This document shows positions 18,002 to 27,474 of a stretch of DNA of 64,000 nt, piece after piece. The translations under genes were made by a program, and so were the position numbers. Below the pieces are notes generated by a model. It saw only the letters and a list, made by a program, of their open reading frames with translations. It was not told the origin of the DNA and did no database searches. The DNA lies in NCBI RefSeq assembly GCF_004358675.1, contig NZ_SMZO01000016.1:1-64000 (forward strand), given 5' to 3'. How positions within the stretch are numbered: position 1 is the first letter of the stretch; each line of letters begins with the position of its first letter. This DNA is from Meridianimarinicoccus aquatilis. Its GTDB lineage: Bacteria; Pseudomonadota; Alphaproteobacteria; Rhodobacterales; Rhodobacteraceae.

Positions 18002-19203
18002 TCGCGCGGCTCGGTTTCGCGTTTCAAAATTGGCGTATTTTTGCCCTCGGGGCCCAAGGGAATGTCGCTCATGTCAGTGCGGTCCCATTTGTCGAAATCA
18101 TAGGGCACGGGTCCGTCTTCGACCTTGTCCTTGTCAAAGACCCAAGGGTGCACTTGGTGGGCGCGCAGGTAGTCGTAATAGTCGCCTTCGCTGATCCCCA
18201 GAATTTCAAGAAACCAGTCCATCGACGCCGGGCGCTTGCCGTCATACTGTTCTTCGATCCGCAACGCTTCCTCGCGGGTTTTGCGTTGATGGCGTATGTC
18301 GATCGACATGAGGTGGTTGGTCCGGCCATAGCCGCGTTTTACGAATTTCGAAAAATCGCGCATCCCTTGGAAGGTGCATTCTACCTTTTCATAGTGATAC
18401 TCTGGCGGCACGCCTTCGACTTCGTGGCCATGCCAGCCAAGTTCCTTGCCGATCAACTCGACATTCGCACGCGTATCCCATTTGATGTAGTTGCCCAGAC
18501 AAATCGAGCGCACCTTGAGCCGCATCAGATCTTTGCGTTTGGGATAGTTGAACATCCACAGGTCGCGCATTTCAACGCGTCCTTGCAGGAATTCAAACAT
18601 ATCGTCGGCGGTGATGCCTTGGTTCATCAGGCGGTTGAAACGCTTTTCGTCAACCTCTTCCATTTCTTCGAATGTGTACCAGCTATGGTATTCAGCAGTG
18701 CTTTCGCCCCAGAATAAAAGGGGCACTTCGAAGCGCACGGCCATATGCATCACGCCAGCATAGATGCCGGTGTGGCAGTGCCAGCAAAAATCGCCGCGCC
18801 GCTTAAGGCTTTCCAGCATCAATTCGCGGACGACGTGGAAATTTGGCTGGAACTCGATGACATCGACGCCCAATTTCTTGAATACCATGGTGTTGTTTTC
18901 TTCGACCTTGGGGCGATAGCCCCAGTGGTTGAAACGCACGACCAATGGCTTCAGCTTCAGCTTGCGGACAATGTACCAAAGCTGGAACACGCTGTCTTTG
19001 CCGCCAGAGAACGGAACGATGCAGTCATAAGGACCTTTTCCCGCGTATTCGTCGATCAAGGCGTCCAACTGGATTTGGCGGTCATCCCAGTCGATCGCCT
19101 CTTCCTTGTATTCGGACTGGCGGCAGACGCTGCAAACGCCCTCGGCGTCGAATGTCAGGGTGTCGACGGTTTCAACGTTCAGGCAGCGGGTGCATCTTTT
19201 CAT
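17998..19203 (-). CDS. N-acetyl sugar amidotransferase (WbpG/PseA/LegA-like PP-loop ligase)
   Basis: The 401-residue protein begins with a zinc-ribbon-like pair (Cys4-Cys7 and Cys24-Cys27) and has the ATP-pyrophosphatase PP-loop FSGGKDS at 65-71. Enzymes of this type activate the N-acetyl carbonyl of a surface sugar with ATP and replace oxygen with ammonia, giving an acetamidino group (ManNAc3NAmA, Pse5Am or Leg5Am/7Am). Its ammonia should come from the adjacent WbuY/WbuZ pair. The ATGA overlap with the CMP-sugar transferase gene ties it to nonulosonate metabolism. So an amidinated nonulosonic acid is the favoured product, but amidination of another sugar cannot be excluded. Confidence 0.92.
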   Translation of the reverse strand: MKRCTRCLNVETVDTLTFDAEGVCSVCRQSEYKEEAIDWDDRQIQLDALIDEYAGKGPYDCIVPFSGGKDSVFQLWYIVRKLKLKPLVVRFNHWGYRPKVEENNTMVFKKLGVDVIEFQPNFHVVRELMLESLKRRGDFCWHCHTGIYAGVMHMAVRFEVPLLFWGESTAEYHSWYTFEEMEEVDEKRFNRLMNQGITADDMFEFLQGRVEMRDLWMFNYPKRKDLMRLKVRSICLGNYIKWDTRANVELIGKELGWHGHEVEGVPPEYHYEKVECTFQGMRDFSKFVKRGYGRTNHLMSIDIRHQRKTREEALRIEEQYDGKRPASMDWFLEILGISEGDYYDYLRAHQVHPWVFDKDKVEDGPVPYDFDKWDRTDMSDIPLGPEGKNTPILKRETEPRE

Positions 19204-19943
19204 CGGTTCTCTCCTTCGGAGACGGCATTTTTAGCGCGGAATTTCATGATGGCTTCGATACAAAGGAAATCGACCAAATCGTCCACTTCCAGCGCTTTGT
19301 AACGGGCGGTCGGTATTCCAATCGTCGCGTCGTGGCAAAAGCCGCGCTTGGCGCGGATAGCTTCGATTGTTGACAGGTAAAAACTGCCATCAAGCGCATA
19401 GACCGGTTCCAGATCCTGACGGCGGGGCAGGGCCCCGAAATCATCGCCCATTAGCGGCCCAATCCGGCCAGTCGCGGGATCGCGGCGCACGGCAAAGGCG
19501 GGGTGCTGGGTTTCCATTGCTGACACGCCAACTGCGGCGGTCATTCCCGGCTGTGCGACCAGTGCCTGAAGCGCGGCGTCGATGTCGGCCCCTTCTGTCA
19601 TTGGGGAGGTCGGTTCAAGCAGCACGAGGATGTCATACTCATCCCCTGTTTCGGCAAGGGTGACAATTGCATGTTCGATAGCGTCAATGCTTGGCGCGGT
19701 GTCCGATGCAAGCTTGGCTGGCCGCAGAAACGGAACGTCGGCACCATGTGCGCGCCCGATTTCCGCATACTCTTCCGAGTCCGTCGATAGAACCACGCGA
19801 TCGACATGGCGTGACGCAAGCGCAGCCTCAATCGGCCAGGCAAGCAGAGGCTTGCCAAGAAGCGGACGGATGTTTTTGTTCGGTAACCCTTTGGACCCTG
19901 ATCGCGCGGGCACCAAAGTCAGAACTCGTTTCCCAGCGATCAT
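19200..19943 (-). CDS. neuA: CMP-nonulosonic acid (acylneuraminate) cytidylyltransferase
   Basis: The 247-residue protein has the NeuA/KdsB nucleotide-binding start LVPARSGSKGLPNKNI (residues 10-25), STDSEEYAEI, LLEPTSPM and a C-terminal VDDLVDF stretch. It couples CTP to a nine-carbon acid to form the CMP-sugar donor. The usual partner NeuB lies 13 kb downstream in the same operon, with neuC and neuD. The size and absence of a C-terminal esterase domain fit LegF or PseF as well as NeuA. Because the 4,6-dehydratase/aminotransferase/acetyltransferase route is present, CMP-legionaminate or an amidino derivative is more likely than CMP-Neu5Ac. Confidence 0.9.
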   Translation of the reverse strand: MIAGKRVLTLVPARSGSKGLPNKNIRPLLGKPLLAWPIEAALASRHVDRVVLSTDSEEYAEIGRAHGADVPFLRPAKLASDTAPSIDAIEHAIVTLAETGDEYDILVLLEPTSPMTEGADIDAALQALVAQPGMTAAVGVSAMETQHPAFAVRRDPATGRIGPLMGDDFGALPRRQDLEPVYALDGSFYLSTIEAIRAKRGFCHDATIGIPTARYKALEVDDLVDFLCIEAIMKFRAKNAVSEGENR

Positions 19944-19945
19944 CG

Positions 19946-20737
19946 CTATCTCGCCGCCAAAAGATCGGGGGCCTTGGCTTTTTGCGCCCGTACCCGTTGC
20001 ATCAGCCGGTCAGCGATTTTGACTGTGTAGAACCGCGCGGTTGAACAGCTGACGCCGTGCTTTTGCTGTGCTGCCCGGATCTCGTTGTTCTGTCGCAAGA
20101 TCGATTTGACGTTTCCGCCCGTCGCGCCGCCCGATCGCATACGCACCCATATCTGGGGAATGTAGCAGGACGAAACTTCATGTGTGTAGAACGTTCGCAA
20201 AAGGAACTCATAATCGGCAGCCAGACGATAGGTTAGGTCGAAATTGCCCACCCGGTCATAGACCTCGCGTCGCAAGAATACTGTCGGATGTGCGGGAATG
20301 AAGCCGCTGCTCAGTGCCTTGCGCGTGATCGGTTTGGATTGCCAGTGCCGTTCGACGATGTCGGTCTGGGTCGCGTTCACATAGACCAAGTCAGCATGCA
20401 CTGCGTCAACGGACGGGTCTTCGAACGCTGCCATCACCTCTGAGCAGACGTCGCCAGTGGCGTAGTAATCATCGGAATTGATAAAGCCGACAATGTCGCC
20501 CGTGGCGTGGGTCAGGCCCTTGTTGTAAGCATCGTAAATGCCCTTGTCGCGTTCGCTGACGATCTTTGTAACCCGTGTTCCGAGAGTTTCACAGATATCG
20601 ACGGTGTTGTCGCGCGATGCGCCGTCGATAATGATGTGCTCAATGTTCGCATAGTTCTGCGCATTCACGGATTTCAGAGTATCCCCGACAGTTTCAGCAC
20701 TGTTGTAGCAAGCGGTCAGCAAGGTAAGCTTGGCCAT
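19946..20737 (-). CDS. Family 2 glycosyltransferase (GT-A)
   Basis: The 263-residue protein has the GT2 N-terminal fold (TLLTACYNSAETVGDTL, DGASRDNTVDI, SERDKGIYDAYNKG) and FINSDDYY, in which the two Asp form the metal-binding DxD-like site. The AHPTVFLRREVYDRVG segment matches acceptor-site motifs of WcaA/EpsE-like enzymes. It would add one sugar to the lipid-linked repeat unit at the cytoplasmic face. No transmembrane anchor is evident. The gene lies two bases from neuA and three from the cupin-type epimerase gene, so it is part of the same operon. Confidence 0.9.
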   Translation of the reverse strand: MAKLTLLTACYNSAETVGDTLKSVNAQNYANIEHIIIDGASRDNTVDICETLGTRVTKIVSERDKGIYDAYNKGLTHATGDIVGFINSDDYYATGDVCSEVMAAFEDPSVDAVHADLVYVNATQTDIVERHWQSKPITRKALSSGFIPAHPTVFLRREVYDRVGNFDLTYRLAADYEFLLRTFYTHEVSSCYIPQIWVRMRSGGATGGNVKSILRQNNEIRAAQQKHGVSCSTARFYTVKIADRLMQRVRAQKAKAPDLLAAR

Positions 20738-20740
20738 TGA

Positions 20741-21244
20741 TCAGGTATCCTCGAAATGGCGCACAGGCCGATGGAGCGGGGTGCCGGACCTATCTTTGGC
20801 CGATAGAAGCATGTCCTTCAAAGACAAAGAGTCGCGAAGGATGTCGGCAACGAAATAGCTTTCTTCATTGGCTTCGTCATAGCGCCCGTCGCAAAAGTAT
20901 TCGAACTCCACTTCCTCAAGCGCATAGAACCCGTGCGCGAGGTTCGAGGCGATGTGAACCCATCCAGTTTCGGGTGTAATTTCGCGATACCAGATTACGC
21001 CATCCGGTTCGTCGGGGTCGGTCACAAAATCATAAATGCGGCCCGAAATTATGCGGATGATCTTGTTCTGCAACGACGGGGCCGTCTGACGGTGTAGTCC
21101 ACGAAACACACCCTTGACAGATCGCGACCGCTTGAGGACGACATCGCCCGCTTCGTAAAGGACTTCAATACGCCCGCGTTCGTCACCAAACGTCAAAGGG
21201 GCCTTCTGCAACCTAACGAACGGGGCCTGCGACAGCTCAACCAT
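20741..21244 (-). CDS. RmlC-like nucleotide-sugar 3,5-epimerase (cupin)
   Basis: The 167-residue protein matches dTDP-4-dehydrorhamnose 3,5-epimerase-like cupins: VKGVFRGLHRQ with the catalytic His, NKIIRIISGRIYDFVTD, and ASNLAHGFYALEEVEFEYFCDGRYDEANEE-type C-terminal core. Related proteins in capsule clusters epimerise or isomerise 4-keto-6-deoxy sugars that may be GDP-linked. It follows gmd, so GDP-4-keto-6-deoxymannose is a plausible substrate; RmlA, RmlB and RmlD are absent here. The product would be a 6-deoxy-hexose such as GDP-6-deoxy-talose/colitose-type or another epimer. This is inferred from order. Confidence 0.75.
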   Translation of the reverse strand: MVELSQAPFVRLQKAPLTFGDERGRIEVLYEAGDVVLKRSRSVKGVFRGLHRQTAPSLQNKIIRIISGRIYDFVTDPDEPDGVIWYREITPETGWVHIASNLAHGFYALEEVEFEYFCDGRYDEANEESYFVADILRDSLSLKDMLLSAKDRSGTPLHRPVRHFEDT

Positions 21245-21364
21245 GAAAAAATCTCTAAATTAGGAGCATTGTTCGGATACCGGCAGGTTCTGAATTTTGC
21301 AAGGTGACACGCTGGCTGCTGCTTTACAGAAGTTCAAGGCTCGGCGTGTTGACTTGCTGACAGA

Positions 21365-22486
21365 TCATCCCTCCAGCGAAACAGGCAGTTCAAGGCCATG
21401 TTCCTTGTTCAGCGCATGGCGGCGTGCGGTCTTGTGGTCTTCGGCGCACATTTCAGCGCACATCTCGCGCGCTGTGATTTCGGGCACCCAGCCCAACTTT
21501 TGCTTCGCCTTAGACGGGTCGCCCAGCAGGGTTTCTACCTCGGCGGGACGGAAATAACGCGCGTCGATGCGCAGGATCACGTCGCCCGGACTGACCGCTG
21601 GCGCCCGATTGCCAGAAACTTCGTCAACAATTCCGATTTCATCGACGCCCTTACCTTCAAAGCGCAGGGCAATGCCCAGATCTTCGGCTGCCCAAAGGAT
21701 GAACTGGCGTACCGAATGCTGCACGCCGGTGGCGATCACGAAATCTTCTGGTTCATCCTGCTGCAACATCATCCACTGCATTCGCACATAATCGCGGGCA
21801 TGGCCCCAGTCCCGCAGTGCATCGATATTGCCCATGTAGAGGCAGGGCTCGAGCCCCATCGCGATGTTTGACAGGCCGCGCGTTATCTTGCGAGTCACGA
21901 AGGTTTCGCCACGCCGCGGGCTCTCATGGTTGAAGAGAATGCCGTTACAGGCATACATCCCATAGGCTTCGCGGTAGTTCACGCACATCCAATAGGCATA
22001 AAGCTTGGCCACCGCGTAGGGGCTGCGCGGATGAAACGGCGTGTTTTCGTTCTGCGGGATTTCCTGCACCAACCCGTAGAGTTCTGACGTCGACGCCTGA
22101 TAGAAGCGGGTCTTACGTTCCAGCCCCAGAAAGCGAATCGCTTCTAGCAAACGCAGCGTGCCTATTGCATCAACGTCGGCAGTGTATTCGGGCGCCTCGA
22201 AGCTGACTGCGACATGCGATTGTGCACCAAGGTTATAAACCTCGTCCGGTTCGATTTCTGATATGATCCGGGTCAGGTTCGAACTATCGGTCAAATCGCC
22301 ATAGTACATTTTAAGTCGTTGGTGATCGACATGTGGATCTTGATAGATATGGTCGATCCTCTGGGTATTCAGAGACGACGCGCGGCGCTTGATCCCGTAT
22401 ACCTCGTAGCCTTTTTCCAACAGAAGTTCAGCCAAATATGACCCGTCTTGCCCCGTGATCCCAGTGATAAGCGCGCGTTTGGTCAA
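21365..22486 (-). CDS. gmd: GDP-mannose 4,6-dehydratase
   Basis: The likely start is TTG 22486, eight bases after GAGGAG; a TTG five codons earlier would place the ribosome site inside the gene. The 373-residue product has the Gmd N-terminal [23 protein letters not shown], the [13 protein letters not shown] loop, STSELYG, and [11 protein letters not shown] with the catalytic Tyr and Lys. The NADP-dependent enzyme makes GDP-4-keto-6-deoxy-mannose from GDP-mannose. It is the first gene of the minus-strand polysaccharide operon. No GDP-fucose synthase is seen nearby, so the keto sugar is probably reduced or epimerised by the adjacent RmlC-like cupin and another reductase. Confidence 0.96.
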   Translation of the reverse strand: MTKRALITGITGQDGSYLAELLLEKGYEVYGIKRRASSLNTQRIDHIYQDPHVDHQRLKMYYGDLTDSSNLTRIISEIEPDEVYNLGAQSHVAVSFEAPEYTADVDAIGTLRLLEAIRFLGLERKTRFYQASTSELYGLVQEIPQNENTPFHPRSPYAVAKLYAYWMCVNYREAYGMYACNGILFNHESPRRGETFVTRKITRGLSNIAMGLEPCLYMGNIDALRDWGHARDYVRMQWMMLQQDEPEDFVIATGVQHSVRQFILWAAEDLGIALRFEGKGVDEIGIVDEVSGNRAPAVSPGDVILRIDARYFRPAEVETLLGDPSKAKQKLGWVPEITAREMCAEMCAEDHKTARRHALNKEHGLELPVSLEG

Positions 22487-23357
22487 TATGTAACTCCTCA
22501 AGCAAGTTTAAGTCATTCCCATGACCGCAACTTCTCTTAACTTTCTCATCAATCGCATCTGTCGAAACGCGGAAAGCAACCTTCACGGCGCTCACCTTGT
22601 ATATCCCCGCGTCGTAGCATTGAAATTGGGCGTATAGAATGGGACATCATTGCGGGCTGACAATTGAGGTGTTCGCCGATTTTCAGACTTAAACCGCGCC
22701 GGGTTTGCCGGGGGCTGATTTGCCTTAGGTGTGCGGCCATTTCTGATCTTTCCATAGCCGCGTAGAAGTTTGCTTCGGCCTCTGCGGGCGGGGTGATTTT
22801 CGCTTCGGCCAGTCGTTCAGTGTGCTTAATTGACAGATATTGTGACCCGCGATCCGAGTAGTGGACAAGTTGGTTCTGCGCTGGCCTGCGTTGGTGGATG
22901 GCCTGTTCCAAAGCATCAAGAACGAAGTCTGCGGTCGCCGAGCGATTGACGCGCCATCCATCGATACGACGGGCGAAGACGTCGATGACGAAGGCCACGT
23001 GGACAAACCCCTGCCATATCGCGTCATAGGTTAAATCGCTCACCCACAGCACGTTCGGCGCGGGTGCGTGGAACAGGACACTTGCGAAACGGGGCAATTT
23101 TGCGCTCCCTAGTCGAGCTGATGAAAATTCCGCCCAGAGGGCATCTATCAGCTCTAAAAAAGTGGCTGTATGAGTTACTTTTTTCAGCAGCATAATAAGG
23201 AGTATGTCGTGCGACAGTATTGGGGTAAGGGTTTGGATGATCGATCGCTTTTTCCAATACACAGTCGCTGCTTGACGGGCCGGTTCGACCTAAACTTCAG
23301 ACAAATGTTTTTTCCCTTCCATCTAGAAATTTCGCGCAACATGTCGAGACGGTCACA
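22487..23357. other. Divergent intergenic region carrying the IS remnant
   Basis: Apart from the transposase remnant there are only about 60 bases upstream of gmd and 95 upstream of the RTX gene. Promoters for both divergent units must lie in these ends or within the remnant. The gmd side has a clear GAGGAG ribosome site. The stretch next to the RTX gene is AT-richer than its surroundings. No JUMPstart/ops element or confident sigma-70 promoter was recognised. Confidence 0.4.
22549..23262 (-). pseudogene. Decayed IS3-family transposase (OrfB/integrase core remnant)
   Basis: A 237-residue open reading contains a recognisable IS3 OrfB core only in its middle (about 22780-23080): NVLWVSDLTYD with the first catalytic Asp, FVIDVFARRIDGWRV, and LVHYSDRGSQYLSI with the second Asp. 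The sequence diverges after ERLAEAKI, and the third DDE residue (Glu) and the C-terminal part are missing. No matching OrfA or clear terminal repeats were found. It sits between the capsule operon and the giant RTX gene, so it may mark an old insertion site. It is treated as non-functional. Confidence 0.8.
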
Positions 23358-26300
23358 ATGTACGAATATGAATTCACCTTTGCGCACGGGCCCGATGCAT
23401 GGAAAACTTGGATGGCGCCATCGGTTCAACGCGAACCTGGCGCCGCTATCCCGGAATACACCCGGCTGAACGCTCCGGGCGATCTCGACCCTAATCACAT
23501 CGATGGTATAGGTCCAATCTGGCTGGTCTCGCATCTTTCGCTCTCCGATTACGGGGCGCCGGGACGACTTGACCTGAACGAGTCGCAGATCGACGTGACC
23601 ATCAGGACCAGCGATTTCGAGGCGAATGGCGCCCGGCTCGCCTTTTGGATTATTAGATATCTGCCGCAAGAAGATCTTGTGGAGAATTACTACGTCGGTC
23701 TCCAGTCGACGAACTGGGCCCACACGGGCGGGGATTTCGTCGATCAAGTTGGCGAAGAATGGACAACGGTCACAGTCGACATAACAGCTCAGCCGGACGC
23801 GTGGACATATGCCGGGAGTTACGCGTCGGCTCAGGGGGATTGGGCTGACCGCTATGTTCCATACGATCTGAACGATACACTGTCCAATCTCGATACGACC
23901 CTGCACCTGGTGCTGATCGGCGATACGCCGGATCAGGCGCCGTCCGGGTTCATCGACATTGCGGATATCACAATTAGGACCGGCACGGAGGCTGTTCCGA
24001 TCAACCGGGCCGAATACATGCAAGTGGCGCAGACCGACGAGGACGTGAGCGCGACAGGGCAGCTTACCGTTCCCGCCGGGATCGATCCGGCCAATGCGAT
24101 TTTCCAACTGGTTGGTGGGTCCGCGACGCATGGCAGCGCTACGATCGATGCGGCCACTGGGAGTTTCAGCTTCGTGCCGGAGCAGGATTTCTGGGGGCCG
24201 GAGCGGGCCTCCGCGAAGGCGACGTTTAGCTACCGGGTCACCGATGGCGTTACGACGAGCGACATACAGTCAGTGCTGGTCAAGATCGCGCCGATCAACG
24301 ACGCTCCAATGATCTATGCGGGCAACGAGGATGTCACTATCAAGGGCGGCGCGCCGTTCTCCCATCGGCTGAGGCTTGGATCCGATCCGGACCGTTCGGA
24401 GCGCCTGTCTTTCCAACTGGTCGAAGGGTCGGCTCAGAACGGAATAGTCGAACTGGACCCGGCCAGCGGCGCCTACGTGTTCACGCCCGATGCCGGGTTC
24501 TTGGGCACGGGGCGGTTCAGCTACGTTTTCACCGACGGGCAAATCGAAACCGCCCCCAAGACTGTATCGCTGACGAGCACACCAGACGGGTCGCCTCCCG
24601 TGCTTCCGGATTTCGAACAGATGGCGCAGGAGCACCTGATACCCGGAGACATCGACGGCTTCGTGTACTGGACAATGCTGCTGGCCGAAGCCGGAGATGT
24701 GAACGCTGCATATCACTACGGCACTTGGCTTGCCGCCGGGCAGTTTGTTAACCGCGACACGTCTTATGCAGCGGTTATGCTGCGGCTTGCGCATGGCACC
24801 GTTCCGGATGCGACCCTGCAACTGGCCAGCCTCTACACGGCGGGGGACGGCGTGGCACGCGACTATGCCATGGCGCGCAGTCTTCTGGAAAGCCTCGGCC
24901 TTGGGACGTTGGATGACCTTGGCTTCGGCGCGCCGGTCAATGCCATCTCCGCAGTCAACCACTACATCGAAGCGGCCAAGGCCGGGAACCCGGATGCGAT
25001 GTACACGCTGGGCAGGCGGTATCTTGATGCTTCTGGCGCCGACTATCAGCCCGATGACGCATATTTCTGGCTGGGGACGGGCTTGCGTCTGGGCGGGGGG
25101 CCGCCGATCGCGCAATTCGACGATCTGTTGCGGTTCAACATGGAACAGGTCAAGCCCGACCTGTCGGCGGCGCGCATCGCGGAGCTAGACGCCGCCATTG
25201 CTGTGTGGTCGCCCGGCGGGCCCACCCCTGTGAACGATGCGCCCCAAGCCTCTGATGCGGCCGAAACATTTACCGGCATCGCGGGGCAAACCATCGCCGG
25301 GCGGGTGCACGCGGGGTATGATCCAGACGGAGACGACATTGGCTTTGTGCTGGATTTGGGATCAGTCTTGGGCGGCAGCGTGACGCTGAATGCCGAAACT
25401 GGCGTGTTCGCGTTCGCGCCCACCGCTGGATTTTCGGGCACCGCGTCCTTCGCCTACATGGTGACGGATCAGCAGGACACGAGCGCGCCGAAAACTGTCA
25501 CGCTGTCTATCGCACCGGGCACGGATGCCGTCGACGATGTCGCAGCACTTGCGGAACGAAGCGAAGTGTCGGTAGAGGCAACCGCCGGGCTGTTGGCCAA
25601 CGACCTGTTCACGCCGGGTGCCATAACCCATGTGCAGGGGGCCATAGCGGTTTTTGGTACGCCGATTGCTGGGGCCCACGGTACACTGACCCTCGGTCGC
25701 GACGGATCGTACTTGTATGTTGCGGATGCCGGACACCTGACACAGGGCCAAAGCGCGACAGACGTGTTCTTCTACACGGTTCAGGACATGGGCGGCACCA
25801 CAGACACCGCCACACTGACGATCACGATCAACGGCAAAGGCGGGGTCGAGACGGCCGGGTCCGGCACGCTTGTCGGGTCCGGATATAGCGATCACCTGAT
25901 TGGCGGCACAGATCGGGACGTGATCACCGGACTGGACGGAGACGACCGGATCGACGGCGGCGCGGGAGCGGCGAACGAACTGTATGGCCAGCGCGGGAAC
26001 GACACCTACTACGTTCGCGCGCCCGGAGACACGATCATTGAACTGGCGGATGAGGGCACCGACGCAGTCGTTGTCTGGCATTCCGCAATGTTGCTGCCCG
26101 CACATGTAGTGAACCTGTTCTATCTTGGGGGAGCGACGTTCTCTGGCACCGGGAACGCGCTAGCCAACTATATTCAGGGCGGCGGGCTTGCCGATACGCT
26201 GTCGGGACTGAACGGAAACGACATCCTGATCGGGCTGGGCGGTGATGACGTGCTGATCGGCGGCAGGGGCAACAACAGGCTGGATGGGGGCGCGGGCCAG

Positions 26301-27308
26301 GACACGGCAAACTATGAGACGGCGGCGGTCGGCGTGTTCGCGCAATTGAACGGTTCAGGACTGGTAAGCCGAGGGACCGAGGGCAGCGATCAGTTGATCA
26401 GCATCGAGAACCTCACAGGGTCGCAGCACGGCGATACACTGATCGGCAGCAACGGAAACAACGTGCTTGATGGATTGGGTGGAAGCGACGCGCTGATCGG
26501 ACTTGGTGGTGATGACCGGCTGATCGCCCATGCGACGGACGCCAAGACCCTTCAAGGTGGTACAGGCGACGATACCTATGTCATCCATCACCGGCTCGAC
26601 ACTATCACAGAATTTGCAGAGAATGGTACCGATACCGTTGAGGCGCATGGCGATGTTTATAGGCTGGGTGCCAACCTTGAAAACCTCGTCAAGGTGTCTG
26701 TCGGTAGCTTCGTCGGACTCGGCAATGCGCTGGAAAACGTTTTGACGGGCAACATCGCAGCCGATCTACTCATTGGCTACGACGGCGATGACACTTTGAT
26801 CGGCGGGTCAGGGGACCCGAATACTCTGATTGGCGGGCTGGGGGACGATACCTATCGGATCTCGTCGGTCGGCGACACGGTTATCGAGTTGGATTTGGAA
26901 GGGGTCGATACCGTCGAGACCACGCTTTACAGTTATACTCTGCTCAAACATTTCGAAAACCTGATCTTCGTCGGTGCCGGCGACTTTTCCGGAACCGGCA
27001 ATGCAGGTGCCAACACCATCGTCGGCGGGGCAGGCAACGATATCCTGCGCGGCCTTGGCGGAGCCGACACGTTCGTCTTTTACGGTAGTTTTGGGACTGA
27101 TACGGTGATTGATTTTGATGTGAACGAACCCGGCGAGAAGATTGACCTCTCCGGCCTTGTCAACATCGAAGACTTTTCCACCCTAGTGGCACATCATCTT
27201 GTAACAGATTCGGAGGGTCATGCCGTCATTCACTCTGCCCAAGGATCAATCCACCTTGTCGGAGTGACGATAGAACTTCTCCAAAGTACGCATTTCGAAT
27301 TCGCCTAA
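23358..27308 (+). CDS. Giant RTX/Ig-like/Sel1 repeat protein, probable type I secretion substrate
   Basis: The 1316-residue acidic protein lacks an N-terminal signal peptide. Residues 1-215 look like a beta-sandwich carbohydrate- or laminin-G-like domain. Two cadherin/VCBS-like repeats follow (about 220-410; INDAPMIYAG near 312). A Sel1-like helical block spans about 418-620 (AYHYGTWLAAGQFV, ASLYTAGDGVARDYA, AMYTLGRRYLDASG). Two more VCBS-like units come next (630-830; VNDAPQASD), then several RTX-type GGxGxD nonapeptide groups (about 835-1240) and a C-terminal region typical of T1SS signals. RTX repeats bind calcium after export. The secretion genes are not in the window. It could be an adhesin, matrix protein or enzyme; no catalytic motif was recognised. 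Confidence 0.85.
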   Translation: MYEYEFTFAHGPDAWKTWMAPSVQREPGAAIPEYTRLNAPGDLDPNHIDGIGPIWLVSHLSLSDYGAPGRLDLNESQIDVTIRTSDFEANGARLAFWIIRYLPQEDLVENYYVGLQSTNWAHTGGDFVDQVGEEWTTVTVDITAQPDAWTYAGSYASAQGDWADRYVPYDLNDTLSNLDTTLHLVLIGDTPDQAPSGFIDIADITIRTGTEAVPINRAEYMQVAQTDEDVSATGQLTVPAGIDPANAIFQLVGGSATHGSATIDAATGSFSFVPEQDFWGPERASAKATFSYRVTDGVTTSDIQSVLVKIAPINDAPMIYAGNEDVTIKGGAPFSHRLRLGSDPDRSERLSFQLVEGSAQNGIVELDPASGAYVFTPDAGFLGTGRFSYVFTDGQIETAPKTVSLTSTPDGSPPVLPDFEQMAQEHLIPGDIDGFVYWTMLLAEAGDVNAAYHYGTWLAAGQFVNRDTSYAAVMLRLAHGTVPDATLQLASLYTAGDGVARDYAMARSLLESLGLGTLDDLGFGAPVNAISAVNHYIEAAKAGNPDAMYTLGRRYLDASGADYQPDDAYFWLGTGLRLGGGPPIAQFDDLLRFNMEQVKPDLSAARIAELDAAIAVWSPGGPTPVNDAPQASDAAETFTGIAGQTIAGRVHAGYDPDGDDIGFVLDLGSVLGGSVTLNAETGVFAFAPTAGFSGTASFAYMVTDQQDTSAPKTVTLSIAPGTDAVDDVAALAERSEVSVEATAGLLANDLFTPGAITHVQGAIAVFGTPIAGAHGTLTLGRDGSYLYVADAGHLTQGQSATDVFFYTVQDMGGTTDTATLTITINGKGGVETAGSGTLVGSGYSDHLIGGTDRDVITGLDGDDRIDGGAGAANELYGQRGNDTYYVRAPGDTIIELADEGTDAVVVWHSAMLLPAHVVNLFYLGGATFSGTGNALANYIQGGGLADTLSGLNGNDILIGLGGDDVLIGGRGNNRLDGGAGQDTANYETAAVGVFAQLNGSGLVSRGTEGSDQLISIENLTGSQHGDTLIGSNGNNVLDGLGGSDALIGLGGDDRLIAHATDAKTLQGGTGDDTYVIHHRLDTITEFAENGTDTVEAHGDVYRLGANLENLVKVSVGSFVGLGNALENVLTGNIAADLLIGYDGDDTLIGGSGDPNTLIGGLGDDTYRISSVGDTVIELDLEGVDTVETTLYSYTLLKHFENLIFVGAGDFSGTGNAGANTIVGGAGNDILRGLGGADTFVFYGSFGTDTVIDFDVNEPGEKIDLSGLVNIEDFSTLVAHHLVTDSEGHAVIHSAQGSIHLVGVTIELLQSTHFEFA

Positions 27309-27474
27309 TCCGGTATGTCGCGAAGACGCCCTAGCGTAGGTTTGCGGTCGTTGCATTTGGTGGATTTAATTCAGCATGAATAGGTCTGCCTAAGAAGACC
27401 ACTTGGACGGACCCGGAAAATATGCCATGATCGAAGCGGTAAATCAAATAATCCCAACTGGCGGGAGTCAAATC

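Noticed and set aside
22549-23262. Functional IS element
   Set aside because: The third catalytic residue and the C-terminal part of the transposase are missing and no terminal repeats or OrfA were found.
24270-25115. A minus-strand open frame inside the RTX gene
   Set aside because: It lies within the Ig/Sel1 region of the RTX protein and its composition is that of an antisense shadow.
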